Positions 13,801 to 25,487 are shown, counted from the first letter of the stretch. The stretch is 64,000 nucleotides of DNA from Strobilurus pachycystidiatus (GCA_019915135.1 JAHLMK010000011.1:1364001-1428000), one strand, 5' to 3'. Notes: generated by a model not told the origin, from the letters alone. Numbers and translations are program-made.

Positions 13801-14443
13801 GTTGACGAGTGATCCAAAGAAGACTGGCGACTCCATTTAGAGGAGCTGGTGGGAATGGGGGAGTCTGGTGCGGAGCCTGGACTCCTTGTGCTCGCCTGGG
13901 AGGCGGAGCGGAGAGGCTGGTGGTAGCGGGAGGACATGGCGGTGGCAAGGACTTTGAGGACAAAAAGCTGCGATTGGAGGACTTCGAGAGTGAGCTCGCC
14001 CTCCTCGAGCTGCCAAAGGCGATCAGAGATGCATGAGAGCATTTGACACGTTGCGCGCACCTTGCCCAGTCGCTCAACCAGCTCGCAGAGCGCCATAGCG
14101 ATAGTATCGAGTGAGTCGTGGGACAGCTTCACGAGGGCGTCCACCGCCTGCTGTGTGGCCTTGTCGGACTCTAGTCGATCCAAGGTCGTCCCAGAGTGGC
14201 ACGGGAGCTTGTGTGGCGTCAATTACATGCAGCCCGGTGGGCTTCGCAGAGGCGCACCTTGTTCTTCAGCCGATTGACTAGGACCTGCACGATCTTCTGC
14301 TGCTGCATGGCGGTATTCCCGAGCGAGTGGTGCGACTGGCTAAAGCCATAGTTAGAGTCCTGGCTCTTGTGCGCACGAGAGCTGCTTGCGATGGACGCCG
14401 ACGCTGCTATGGTTGTTGCAGTCGACGGTCGGCGGGACGGCAT
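4802..14443 (-). CDS. Neurofibromin/IRA-type Ras GTPase-activating protein
   Basis: A very large multi-exon gene, by rough estimate about 2,700 residues after removing some twenty-odd short introns. It stimulates GTP hydrolysis by Ras and so dampens Ras-cAMP signalling at membranes. The start at 14443 begins MPSRRPSTATTIAA and leads into MQQQKIVQVLVNRLKNK, the usual start of basidiomycete homologs. The central RasGAP domain (about 9780-8850) shows the arginine finger in SSLFRSNSIYNRF (near 9600), and FLFLR joined across an intron to FISPAIVAPE (near 9140-9050). After it come a CRAL-TRIO/Sec14-like lipid-binding module (ILDCTGFSPK near 8250) and a PH-like stretch (about 7980-7480), as in NF1. 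A long helical C-terminal region ends at 4802. Individual exon borders were not all resolved. It is the only gene here above 5 kb. Confidence 0.88.
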
Positions 14444-15308
14444 GGCGCGCAACTCGGCACTCGGTGAGGACAGCTGCTGCGACACGTGACCCAGTGAATC
14501 TACAACCGCCTCGGCGGCGGCGGGGGCGATGAAGGACGGCGGCAGGATGGAAGTTAGAGTAGACCTCAATGGGCCATGAAGGGACCGAGTGCTGACGTAA
14601 TACTTGGACTTGCTCGTTTGCTCACAAGCAGAATCTGATCGAACAGCAAACGTTGTACTAGAGTTGCTCAACTTGGGTCTCCGCATGATAAGTGTGTGCA
14701 ATGCACCACATCCATCATATTGGTTGTAAAACGAACACATCGACGCGTGGAAAACGCGTCTTGAGCGGCTGATACTTACATCTTCTCAAAGAGATAGACT
14801 TCGTATTCAATTACCATGTTTGTGTACCACATATGCGAGTCCAATTCGTCATACAGTCAAAGCCGCAGGCGCTTCACCGATAATATTAGTGAGAAATCCC
14901 TGGGACCCTCAACAGCGCGGATAGATCATATTCATAGCAGCAACAAGGTCTGTTGTCAAAGAGCAGAAGGTACCCCATCTTTGAATCCTTAATATGAGTC
15001 TCGGGGAGCGAAAATCCCGCGCCCCAGCGTAGCCGTGGCCGGCGTAATAAGTGGATTTCCATCTCCTCTTCCTCAATAACGACCAAGGAGACGTCCAGGT
15101 GCACAAGATTGGGATGGGGTTGGATGAGCCTAAGTCATTGCCGATGTTACAGTCCTCGATTCCTTGAATGTGGAGCGTGAGGGTCGCGATGGGGAAGGTG
15201 AACAAGTAGAATTACGCAGTGTGTGGCAACTGCACTGTGCAGCCAAGTAGCTCGGATACCGGCCCGAAACATGGCGATCAATTTCTGTTCGATCAAATTT
15301 TCTCCACG
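14444..15308. other. Intergenic between Ras-GAP and RRP7
   Basis: A divergent promoter region of about 0.86 kb. Overlapping minus-strand frames at 14886-15205 give a peptide with EEEEMEIHLLRRPRLRWG that might be a remnant or short gene, but I do not recognise it and see no supporting exon structure. Confidence 0.35.
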
Positions 15309-16319
15309 ATGTCTTCTTCCACCACCATCGCCGGCTTCATCCCATTCCCCATATCCTACTCCTCCGCCGCCACACACTACATCTATGCACGCGCGCACGA
15401 GGGTTCCAAAAAGACTGGTGCTGTACAAACTTGGCCAACAGGTCGAACACTTTTCCTCGTAAACGTACCGCCCGATGCGACTGAACGAGAGCTCTCATCA
15501 CTGTTCAAATCTTCGGGCACCGTGGAACGGGTTGTCTTTGACTTGGATGATGCTGCAAAAACCCCGGAGGAGGCTGACAGTGACAGCGAGGAGAGTGACG
15601 CAGACATGGTGGATGTTGAGGAGGAACCCACTGCAGAGCAGCCGCAACCAAAACGACGACGAATGAATAAAATCAAGGCTCCTCAGCCTCCCGCTGTGAT
15701 CCCGCTTCCCCAAAAATCTCTCCGGAAACTACGGCGGACGGGCCAATCCGCACACGTCGTATTTCTTGACTCTTCCTCCCTACAACGGGCCCTCATTCCC
15801 CCAACAAAACCCCGTCCATGGCCAGTCGATGACAACGAACCCGTCGGTCTAGGCCACTATCTCAGTGCTCACCAATCTCTACGGCCGCCATTAGACGCTG
15901 TCCGGGCACATGCAGATTCTGCCATGGATCTCTACGAGTTCGAATTAGCTAAATCCAAGCAGAAAGCCAAATACCGCAAGGGCGAAGCCATTGTCGACGA
16001 AGACGGCTTCACTCTTGTTACTCGTGGTGGCGCATACGGTCAAACGATGGGAGGTGGCGTCGCAGTTGCGAGCAAGGTGTTCCAGCAGACGGGTGAGACG
16101 AGCACAAGTGGGAGAAGGAGGAAGAAGGAACCCAAGGAGAAGGCTGAGTTCTACGCGTTCCAAAAGGCGGAGAAGCAGCGGAGCAGTAAGTCCTCGCTGT
16201 CCTTCTCGAAAGTATTCTGATATACTCGCCTAGATCTCATGAAGCTCAAACGCGACTGGGAGACGACCAGAGCACAGGTCGAGAAGCTCAAAGCCTCGCG
16301 CAAGTTCAAACCATATTGA
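15309..16319 (+). CDS. RRP7: Ribosomal RNA-processing protein 7 homolog
   Basis: Two exons (15309-16185 and 16234-16319) joined in frame by a 48-nt GT-AG intron, about 320 residues. Rrp7 acts in the UTP-C/small-subunit processome for 18S rRNA maturation in the nucleolus. The N-terminal half holds an RRM-like region (TLFLVNVPPDATERELSSLF, then GTVERVVFDLDD), followed by an acidic stretch and the basic patch PKRRRMNK. The C-terminal RRP7 domain carries the hallmark VDEDGFTLVTRGG and ends, after the intron, with LMKLKRDWETTRAQVEKLKA and KFKPY. The same end is typical of the family. The ATG lies just after a pyrimidine-rich leader. Without the intron the frame would continue to a spurious stop at 16220. 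Confidence 0.9.
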
Positions 16320-16475
16320 TTGATGTATCACACCTCTATACCAGCATCTATGACAACATTTGTTCGGAGTTCTACATATTGGTCTCGCGCCCAAGTATTC
16401 GCTGTGTAGGAACAGTCAATCTGGTGCTTCGCTGTCAATCACACTACTTTAATCACGTCCCCTCTAGGCCCGACT

Positions 16476-17727
16476 GCCATAGAAATGTCGGAGGCGCAAT
16501 CCTCCGTATCACATATGACTATGATGTGACTGATGGCGAGGACCGGTTAGTGGGCAACGTCAGCAACTCGTTCCTGCTCGACGAGGCAAAGTCTATAACG
16601 CCGTCCATGGTGGACTTCTTTCCCTGGCGTACGCAAGCAATTCCATTGCGCAACGTCTTGCTGATTTCTCCCAGTCAGATTCGTTTCGGAGTAGTTTCGC
16701 TTTGCTGACTTCAAAAGGATCGCCAGAGAGTTCTCTGAACTTGACATCGATGGAGTGCCGTACAATTACGCTAAGAAAGCCATCGTGAGTTCGTTGAGCT
16801 CATACATGTCACGGACTTCATACTTTACAGAAGAGTGGCAACCACTTAGTATTTTTCTTTACCAAGCTCCTGTATGACGAGAGTGATGAAACATCGTGGG
16901 CAAAGAAAGAAGCTTTGGCCAACGGTCCGGACATGGACGACATAAGCAAGCGATGTAGCTCGGGACTGTCCTTCTGTCGATGCTCACAGGGTTTGTTACG
17001 TAGTTTGTGTCGTCTATAACAACGTTCTTCTACCTGATCGCTACACACCCGTCAGTTCAGAATAGGGCACAAGAAGACATAGCGGAAGTGGTGGGCACAG
17101 ACCGTTTGCTGACTCTGAATGAAAGAGAGCATCTTCCCTACATCACAGCGCTCGTCAAAGTCAAACGATGGGGAACTGTCGCCCCACAAGGTTTGCCTTT
17201 TTTGCGCCTAAATCAGTGCGGTGACTATCATGTTGTATAAGGACTGAAGCACCGCGCTCTGGTCGACGACGGATACATGGGCTATCGCATACGAGGGCCC
17301 ACAGGCTACCATCATAGCAAACATATGGTGACTGCCTTCGCACTCTTGTACAAACTTTCAGATTTCTGATCCACCTATCACTAGGGGAATCACCCATGAC
17401 CCCGACCTGTATTCAAACCGTGACACCTTCGTATTCGATCCAATCAGACACCTGGGCGGGAACCCGCAGCTTCAGATTTGGGCGGCGCGTTTGTCCCGAG
17501 CAGCACTCCGCAGAGCAGTCTTTGTTCTTGTGTACCATGTTAAAGATCTTGGCGGCATCCGACATCGGCAAATTGAAGTGGGCAGAGCTACTTCTCGAGT
17601 GGAGTACTGGAGTCATTCCGTGAGTACAGCAACTGAAAGAAACTTTCGTGACCTTCGCCACTGACACTGACAGACATCTGACCCCATTCGAGTGCCACAT
17701 CGTACCAAGGGAAGCTGTTATCTAAGC
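16476..17727 (+). pseudogene. Cytochrome P450 pseudogene, 5' truncated
   Basis: Recognisable P450 segments in the order of the intact neighbour at 18033, but broken. The first third (membrane anchor, proline hinge, B-C region) is absent. The remnant begins at GGAILRITYDYDVTDGEDRL, then MVDFFPW, then DIDGVPYNYAKKAI, with the last two no longer in one frame. The I-helix region is degraded. The K-helix reads LVKVKRWGT, losing the Glu of ExxR. The haem loop survives as FRFGRRVCPEQHSAE but is out of frame with the preceding DPIRHLGGNPQL because bases before it are missing, and the Gly after the Cys-Pro is changed to Glu. The final exon still ends with a P450-like HLTPFECHIVPRE. It follows RRP7 closely and is in tandem with the intact relative. 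Confidence 0.85.
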
Positions 17728-18032
17728 ATGCTGAGGACCTTCGGCTGACTTAACGGCGATTGTCTTGAATGTGGAGACTCAGACTCAATGTCCGCTCAAT
17801 CATGCGTTCCCGTTCGATGACCAAGTGTATACGTGTTAGAATCTGTATTCCTGAATGCAATTGTCATCTTACTGTATCCTTGTCCAGAAAACGACCCAGA
17901 CCAGGCTTGATGGCTTTACTTCCCAGATTACATCAGGTAACGCCCTGATGCGACATGGGCGGAGGATACACTCACCTTAAAGATAGCCGTCCTAAATTGA
18001 CAGAAATCCCCATCTCGTGACCACCATCCAGC

Positions 18033-19968
18033 ATGGAGACCTCGAATATTCTCGTATTCTTGACCGCTAGCATCTTCCTCGTACTCCTCTGGAGTCGCGT
18101 GTATACAAGGTCACCTCTCCCGCCAGGTCCGCCGGGAAGTCTCATCAGCGGAAATTTGCATACTGTTATGCCCAAGCTGCCGTGGGTAACGTATACAGAA
18201 TGGAAGGACATCTACGGTCGGCATTTTCTCGAACGTTCTCCTTGAATACTTCTCACGAAACTTACGGATAGGCCCTCTCGTTTATCTGAGAATGATCAAC
18301 CGACACATCATCATACTGAACACCGCAGAAGCTGTCCAAGACCTCTTGGAGGCGCGTTCGTCCATCTACTCATCCAGACCCCGATCTGAGATGTTCGAGC
18401 TCTGCGGCCGGAAGATGGCTGTCTTTCATATTCCAAGTGATCATCCCCGCTTCAGAATATACCGTCGTTTACTCCAGTACGGCTTGAATCCTCGCGCTGT
18501 GCACTCCTATAGAACTGTACAGGAAGAGGAGACAGGTATATTGCTGGACAATTTGAGAAAGTCTCCGGAGAACTTCCTCGCTCACTTGAGGAGGTGAGTG
18601 TTTCAAGATGAACAAGATCAACTAGACGTGATATGGAACTGTATAGAAACGCTGGAGCAACAACCGTGAACATCACCTTCGGAAACATGGTCACTGGGAC
18701 AGACGATATAGTGCTGCGTCACGTAGAAGGTACCCTTCTCTCCGCTGAACGGCAGTTCGCAAAACCTTTCATGGTCGACTTTTTCCCTTGGCGTAAGTCT
18801 CCATTTGTAGTCACGAGCCCTGCCACTCACTCAACTCATATAGTCAAACTTGTACCGGAGTGGTTCCCATTCGGAATTGCAGACTTTAAGGGCGTTGCTC
18901 GAGAGTTCATAAAGAACAACACGGACAAGAAACCGTACGAGATGGCGAAGGAGTTCATCGTGACTATCGTTGCTCTAAAGTCCTCGACAATATCCTGACG
19001 AAGCTTTCATGTCCAGAGAACTGGGCATTCGACAACGCAGTCATTTGTCTCGAAGCTACTGGATCGCGATAGTCAAGAGTCGGCGAAGATACGCAAGGAG
19101 GTTGGGGAAGAGGAGCTTGACGATATCGTCAAATGGTGCAGTACAGCACTGTTCATCGGAGGCTCTGACACGGTGACTATCAGCTGCTTTGCCTCGTATT
19201 ACGACTAAGACTAATGCAGGGCTTATTTTCAGACGGTCTCCGCAATGACAACGTTCATTTATTTGATGGTAACACATCCGGCTGTCCAGCGGAAGGCGCA
19301 AGCAGAAATCGATGATATCATTGGGACGGATCGACTGCCGAAGGTTGACGACAGAGACCGCCTGCCCTACCTACAGGCAATTATCAAGGAAGTCAATCGA
19401 TGGGGACCTGTAGCTCCGCAAGGCATGTGCCTACAACCATAGTTTGCTTCCGCGAAGAAACTCAATCTAGAGAAGCAATCCGACACTGTGTGATGGAGGA
19501 AGACGAGTACATGGGGTATCGGATACCTAAGGGTGCGACTATTATTCCAAACATCTGGTGAGTGGTCGTTCCATTCTGCACACGCAAACACCACTCACTG
19601 AAATTTGACTTGAAGGGCAATCATGCACGATCCAGCCATCTATCCAGATCCATTCGTGTTCGACCCGACCCGCCACCTTGGAGAGAACCCCCAGCTAAAC
19701 CCCCTGAAGTTTGCGTTCGGTTTTGGGCGACGAGTGTGTCCTGGGCAACACTTTGCCGAAGTTACCCTCTTCTTGAACATGGCGAATATTTTGGCGGTCT
19801 TCGATCTCGGCAAAGTGGAGGGCGCTGAACCTGTCGTCGAATGGACTAACGTGGTGGTATCGTGAGCGACATGACACATCGACTGTTCAACATATTCACG
19901 CACTCAACAGGCATATCAAGCCCTTCAAGTGCAGCATCACACCCAGGAATAAGGTGGCGACTGAGTAG
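18033..19968 (+). CDS. Cytochrome P450 monooxygenase (complete)
   Basis: Nine or more exons form an intact microsomal P450 of about 500 residues. Such enzymes insert one oxygen atom into small lipophilic substrates using NADPH-P450 reductase at the ER; the substrate is unknown. Features in order: N-terminal anchor METSNILVFLTASIFLVLLW, hinge PLPPGPPG, VYLRMINRHIIILNT, SIYSSRP, the conserved HPRFRIYRRLLQYGLNP, I-helix FIGGSDT, K-helix KEVNRW (ExxR), PERF-type PDPFVFDPTRHLG, and the haem loop FGFGRRVCPGQHFAE. The intron after VAPQ starts with GC instead of GT (19423-19475). The final small exon encodes HIKPFKCSITPRNK. The family resembles the large basidiomycete group annotated as O-methylsterigmatocystin-oxidoreductase-like; that name should not be taken as a function. 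Confidence 0.9.
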
Positions 19969-20179
19969 GACCTGAGTCGTCATCGCTATATGCACAAACA
20001 GGACGCGTACAAGACCAAGATGATGAAGAGAAATCAAGACCAAAGAGCAATGGGCGCTTAGATAGATATCTGGGCGAATTGAGACAACATCGGATAATGA
20101 AATGGAATAGGTTTGTTTACAAGGTCCAGGTAATCATACACACACGCACGTTCAAATCGATACAGTCGCAAGTCCCAAA

Positions 20180-20822
20180 TTAAGCATCATAACCCGGAGG
20201 CGCCCCAGATGGAGGCGGCACAGTGGTGGCCGAGGTGGCAAGCAAGACAGACGACCCAGCCGGCGAGTCGTAGCGCGCTGGGAGACACAGGTAAATATTG
20301 ATCCGAGGAGTGAACTGTGCACGTACGTGGCCCGTCGTCTGCATCCTGCACCGCCTCCCGCTTCATGTAAATCGCCCGCTCCCTCGTCTTCTCGAGCAGA
20401 GCGACGAACTGGAACACCGCCTGGTTCTTCAGGCGTATTTCGACCTCGGTGCCGGTTGTCAGACCTCCGTCCGGGGTCGGTAGCAACTCGAGGAGCACAT
20501 AATTCCCAGAAAAGGTGGGCTGCTCAAACTTCGTAGAGAGAATAGAGTGGAGCGGTATAGACAGAGACTCGACTGATGACTGGGTGGGCGCAACAAAGAG
20601 CAGCTATGCGGGGGTCGTGTCAAGATTCCGGCCAGAAATGCGGCGACGCACCCTCTGATCTGTGATCCAGACACGCCCCGACGCCTTCAGCGTCTTCGTA
20701 GTCTTGGCGGAGGGTATTCTGAGCACAATGTCGGCGCCAGAATCGACAGTAAGAACGGCTGATTCATTGTTGAGAAGGACAAGATTGCGCTGTCCATCAA
20801 GCATTACACAGTTGAGCGCCAT
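20180..20822 (-). CDS. WBP2-like GRAM-domain protein
   Basis: A three-exon gene read from MALNCVMLDGQRNLVLLNNE. The N-terminal half matches the GRAM/PH-like domain of WW-domain-binding protein 2 and related proteins: KTLKASGRVWITDQR, then after an intron LLFVAPTQSSVESLSIPLHS, then FEQPTFSGNYVLLELLPTPD. The middle part EVEIRLKNQAVFQFVALLEK is also typical. The C-terminus is proline-rich and ends PPPSGAPPGYDA, where PPGY fits the PPxY consensus for WW-domain ligands such as Nedd4/Rsp5-type ubiquitin ligases. The role is inferred to be adaptor-like. The stop codon lies at 20180-20182, beyond a short third exon. Confidence 0.8.
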
Positions 20823-20923
20823 GGTGGGAGAAGGGAAGGATGCAGTGTACTTAGCTGTGCACGATCATTAGCGGCGATTGATGTGGGCCGAGTATTAAAT
20901 AGCAACGCGGTGGCACCTTTTAT

Positions 20924-21007
20924 GGGTACCTGGCGCAATGGTAGCGCGTTTGGCTTCGATTGCTAAACGGCACCAAAAGGTTGTAGGTTCGAGTCCTGCG
21001 GTGCTCA
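20924..21007 (+). tRNA. tRNA-Arg (anticodon UCG) with 12-nt intron
   Basis: Folded by eye. The 7-bp acceptor GGGUACC/GGUGCUC pairs completely (two G-U), the D-arm is GCGC-AAUGGUA-GCGC, the anticodon stem is UUUGG/CCAAA, and the T-arm is GUAGG-UUCGAGU-CCUGC, with discriminator A. The anticodon loop is CU-UCG-A followed by 12 extra nt (UUGCUAAACGGC) before A38, the canonical place for a nuclear tRNA intron. A TTTTT Pol III terminator follows at 21009. A second copy at 45327 differs by one base, inside the intron. Confidence 0.85.
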
Positions 21008-22192
21008 CTTTTTGTACTATTCCTCGAGAGCACATATCAACAACTCAAGTCTCAATTACGCCACAAATTACGGTGGCCATTGTGGCAATGTCTGACGCCT
21101 TGAGAGTCAGACCTGAGCGCCACTCAATCACTAGCCAGGCAGTGGCAGGCACAGTCACCAGGACCCAGTAGTTTCAGCGAATTATAGGTGAGTTACGCCA
21201 GCGCGTCTGGCTATCCAACCTCCCAGCAAGTACGTATAGCCGCCCCCCCAATGATATGAGTCTGTGCAATCGCCTCTGAAACTCTTGCCATTCAATAATT
21301 TCGTGCGCTAAGAAAGAGCTGAAAGTGCTTGAATTATCCAGGGTAATTTGGATGCTTTCGCAGTCGGACTTGACTCTGGTGTGCCAGTCGTTGCTGCTGA
21401 ACAGTGACAGCGCCGCCGACTATAACACAGCCTCATGCGCATGAGCGGAGGATCAATCGCGAGCCTGAGGCGGGGACCGCTGGCTCGGGTCGGCATTTAC
21501 CTAAAACGGTCCATGGTTCAAAACAACTTGACCACGTGGCACGAACCATATCAACCGCGAGCGCTGGCATTGCTCTCTCCAGGCTCTCTCTCACTTCGCA
21601 TCCGACCTCGGTCTCTTTGAGCAAAGAGGTGCAGATTCCAATGATAGGATACTTGCCTCCTACCGCAGACTGGACTCTGAATCGCTCCTGCTCGGGCCCG
21701 CCAAACCCATGATTACTCGGGCCTCTCGTTCCTGTTTCTCTGGTGAGAAATACTCAGACTGCGAGCAGATGTCAAGAATGAATAAGCGTAGAGTCAGGTA
21801 GAATGCGAGGTCTTATCCGAATTTCACCAAGCATGAATCTTGCTCCGACCTGTCAACGCTAATCGATAGTCAATCTTATCCCAGTCGCGTCCTTCGCAAC
21901 CTCTTGCCATCTCTTTCGGTGAGAGGCACTGTTCCAGATACTCTCAGTGCCTGGTCTAGCCTTGTAACGCGTCTTGTCAATGTCTCGCGGCCAGTACGCC
22001 GGAAGCACTACGCAATCTCGTTCCACTTCGGTTTCCCGTGGGGATAAGTCCCTTCGGTGATTCGCACTCGATCCTCTCCGCAATTGGTCTGTTTCAACCA
22101 TGATTGAGCAGCGGCTTAGGCCAAGGATGCTGAGTGGCCTCGCTCTCCATTTTGCTGTGGCATGGCGAGTTTCAAAACCACGCCAATCCACC
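21008..22192. other. Intergenic, nothing supported
   Basis: About 1.2 kb between the tRNA and the P450 gene at 22259. Open frames are short and overlap on both strands without recognisable domains. The right end contains the TATA box of the P450 gene. Confidence 0.4.
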
Positions 22193-22200
22193 TATATAAG
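22193..22200 (+). promoter_or_regulatory. TATA box of P450 gene
   Basis: TATATAAG lies 59 bp before the ATG at 22259, a normal spacing for a TATA element with a short leader. It is followed by a pyrimidine-containing leader up to the start. Confidence 0.5.
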
Positions 22201-22258
22201 CTTAGTGCTTGGTGCTCGGTGTTGCTATTCCGTTAACCAGTACAGATCACCACCGACT

Positions 22259-24696
22259 ATGTCCTCCTTTGACACTGTCTTCTCCCCTCCATCTAACGCG
22301 GTCATTACGAGCAGCAGTCAGATAGCGGAGTTCGTCAATCAGTTGTTCATACCTATCGGGATGATTATTGTGGGATGCATCGCACTCGGCTTTCTTGTCT
22401 ACACACACTTTCAACGGGAGGCGTTGGGGAAATTACCACCCGGTCCCAGAGGGTTTCCGCTCGTTGGTAACCTCTTCGACCTCTGTGGGGGTGACAACGT
22501 TTGGATAACTTTCACGAAGTGGAAGAACATCTATGGTTCGTCATTCGTTCAAGCTCGGAAACTTACCATTCCTGACTTCCAGTACAGGCAGCTTCACCTA
22601 TCTCAATGTGGCGGGTCAGGATATCCTCATTTTGAACGACCATAAAGTGACCGCAGACCTTCTGGATCGTCGTGCTACTATTTACAGTGACCGTCCACAA
22701 TGGACTGGTGCGTGAGCTATTCAATTCTCGACTTACATTCTGATACAATCATACAGTCGCTTCTGAGATCCTCAGTAGCGGACTCCTTGTTGCGTTCAGT
22801 CGCTATGGTGATGTGTGCGTGTATTCGAGACTATCTTCCGTCTATCATCTCAAGGCTCATAGCTGGAGGCGTATGCGTCGAGCTGCCCACGAAGGCGTCA
22901 ACAAGACTGTCGCTCCAACATACGAACCTCTTCAATCTAAGGAAGCCGTCTCCCTCGTCGACAATCTGATCAGAAATGAACGCACCTGGGACGAGGAGCT
23001 CCGACAGTTCGTTGCCTTCCTTTTGCCTGACTATGCTGGTCCTTTGACGCAATATATGTCTCGTAGCTCCGCCGCTTCCACGGTCATGAATATTGTATAC
23101 GACACCCCCATCGTCGAGGACTGTCAAGGCCCTTCGATCTCCACCCTTAGCACCTTCGTAGGTAAGTCTTCAAGTGTCGACGTCCACCTTGTGAATGGGA
23201 TACTCATCATTTCTAGAACGTTTCGCTCGCTCTGCATTCCCAGGAGAGCATCTTGTTGCGTTCTTGCCATGGATGCGCTACCTTCCCAACTGGATGGCCA
23301 AGTGGAGATGTGACGCAGATGACCACCATACCGTCAACTCCGTCTTTTTCCAAGGTCTCTTCGACAAGGTCGAGAAGCATGTCGTATGTCTGCGAGTTCT
23401 CAAACCACAGGATTGCCCCTAATTGCTACACGAACAGTACGCCGGAAGTGACCGTCCCTGTTTCACTGCCCAGCTTGTCAAGGAGAAAAAGCGTCATGGT
23501 CTGAACGAGGAGGAGGCTTCGTGGCTCTCCGCTAGCCTTTACGCTGCTGGGGCTGACACGGTACATTACTATCATCTCGTTGAACTCGCAGCCGAATCTC
23601 ATATACTCATCATGTAGACTGCCGCCGTCCTGGAATGGTTCATGCTTGCTATGGTCAAGTATCCCGAGGTCCAACGGAAGTGCCAGGAGGAACTCGATGC
23701 CGTTGTTGGACGTGCGCGCATGCCAACTTACGCTGACCGAGATTCCTTGCCCTACATTCAAGCCACCATTCGTGAATGTCTCCGATGGCGGCCCATCGAT
23801 CCTGTCGGTGCGCTGTTTTATCATGAGCATCGTTGGGTTACTCTCTTATTAGCGTGCCAGGTCTGCCTCACCGTCTTACCGAGGATGATTACTATGAGGG
23901 ATATTGGATCCCCAAGGGGTGAGGCGGATATCATCAGACATCATCGGAGAACAGGTGGCTGATTTTGAGCAGTACGATCGTCGTCGCCAACGTCTGGGGC
24001 ATGAACATGGATCCTACGATCTATGTGAGTGGGTAGCCTTCTGCAAGACATTCTTTGACGACTTGCAGGGTGCGGATGCTTTCGAATTCAATCCCGGTCG
24101 TCACATTACCCCCGATGGTCAACTTTCCAAGGCTCTGGCTGATACTAGAAACGGTACGTGAACTCCTGCTATTTTTTGAGCCCTCATTGAGCCGACTTTT
24201 CTAGAGGGTATGTTTGACAATGATCGTACTAATAGTAGTTTTGAACTAATCACGTATCGACCACCAGGGCATCTTACTTTCGTACGTTGAGACAGGGAAT
24301 TGCTTTTCGCGACTTGAACTCATCGTATGAGTATAGGGTTTTGGACGTCGCGTATGTGTCGGCAGGCATGTTGCCAACAATTCGCTCTTCATTGATATTG
24401 CCTGTACGTGCAATCATTCGTCGCCTTGAATCTTCCGTGACTCATCGCGTGCTAGGCATCTTATGGGCATTGAACATCGATGTCCCCAAGGGCGAGGCTG
24501 GGAGTCGCTTGGTTCCTGATAGCGAGAAACAATATACCGAGGGTCTTGTCTTGTGAGCCTGGTTCCGTCTCTCTGCATATAAATCATTCAAGGCGGTTTT
24601 AGGCGCCCTCTTCCCTTTAGATGTAACGTTACTCCTCGATTCCCCGAGGCCCCGTCAATTGTCGCTTTGTCCAAGGCTCAACAGGCAGGATTGTAG
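22259..24696 (+). CDS. Cytochrome P450 monooxygenase, second family
   Basis: About fourteen exons give a complete P450. The protein starts MSSFDTVFSPPSNAV, has a membrane segment FIPIGMIIVGCIALGFLVYT and hinge KLPPGPRGFPLVGN. Further blocks are GSFTYLNVAGQDILILNDHK, LLDRRATIYSDRP, WRRMRRAAHEG, AAGADTTAAVLEWFMLAM (I-helix), ATIRECLRWRP (ExxR), YWIPKGTTIVVANVWGMNMD, FNPGRHI, and haem loop GFGRRVCVGRHVANN. It ends FRCNVTPRFPEAP...QAGL. The family differs from the P450s at 18033 and 31504. Just before the haem loop the coding sequence is cut into a 3-nt exon (24205-24207, AGG) and a 14-nt exon (24268-24281). Inclusion of the 3-nt exon gives the usual NEGHLTF; skipping it keeps frame and gives NGHLTF. 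Substrate unknown. Confidence 0.88.
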
Positions 24697-24924
24697 CTGC
24701 TCCGTGCATTTTATCTCCTTTGACTTGTCGATGTATTCAAATTTATAGTACAATTTGATCATTAGTATAGCACCTTTACACAAGAGCCGTGTTACTCGCG
24801 GTATGAAGGTGATAGCATTGTATATCGCTACTGGAATGCTATCATTATATGGAGGCGAAGTCAGCTAGAGCAAGTGCGCCACCGTGGCTTACAAAGCAGT
24901 CGACCATTTCTGGACACGAGCTCG

Positions 24925-24932
24925 GACTAGGG
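24925..24932. repeat. Left target-site duplication of MITE
   Basis: The 8 bp gactaggg directly precede the left terminal inverted repeat and are repeated exactly at 25488-25495 directly after the right one. Confidence 0.85.
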
Positions 24933-25487
24933 TAGTGTTGCCGCAAGAGCACGATGTCGTGAGATCGAGACGGTCCTACGATCCGGATAAGGAAATTAAT
25001 CGGTCTCACGACCGTCTCGTCTTATACGGTCTTACGACGATTATCCAGATTGGGCACGACTCTTCCTCACACCAATATACATGGTTTTCCGACTTCCCTT
25101 TCGCATGCCCAATTCTCTGAAGTCATGAAGATTTGAACTACGTCAAGACAATGTCAACAGCGCTATCCGTTGCGAAGAGGATGTGAACGGACGGTTGCGG
25201 ACAGTGACCCTGAGACTTGCTTGGCACTAACAAGGTGGCTGAGCTCCGTGAGCTCACTGAATTATCCTACCAGTCATCTTATATTGTATATATTTGCTGT
25301 GTCTAATACCTATATCACGAGTCCTACTACTTGAGTAGCTGTGAACGGGTGTGAACTGAAATTTGGGCGTGCTGACGGAAATGGTAATCAATCGCAAGAC
25401 GATCGTGATGGGGGCTGTCGTGAGACGTCTTACGATACCCCGGTCCGCGACTCAAGACGTCTCGTATCACGTCGTGCGGCAACACTA
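24933..25487. mobile_element. hAT-like non-autonomous transposon (MITE), 555 bp
   Basis: The ends are perfect 13-bp inverted repeats: TAGTGTTGCCGCA at 24933-24945 and its complement at 25475-25487. Similarity continues inward imperfectly (CACGATGTCGTGAGATCGAGACG on the left against a shorter CACGACGTGATACGAGACG-like block on the right). Subterminal motifs such as CTCACGAC and GTCTTACGA recur on both sides in both orientations, as in hAT elements, where transposase binds them. The element is bordered by identical 8-bp direct repeats, the target duplication length of hAT transposons. No transposase or other coding capacity is visible, so mobilisation would depend on a related autonomous element elsewhere. 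Confidence 0.85.

Noticed and set aside
14886..15205. Overlapping minus-strand frames with an EEEEMEIHLLRRPRLRWG stretch
   Set aside because: Looked slightly protein-like, but I could not join it to other exons or recognise a family; left as intergenic.
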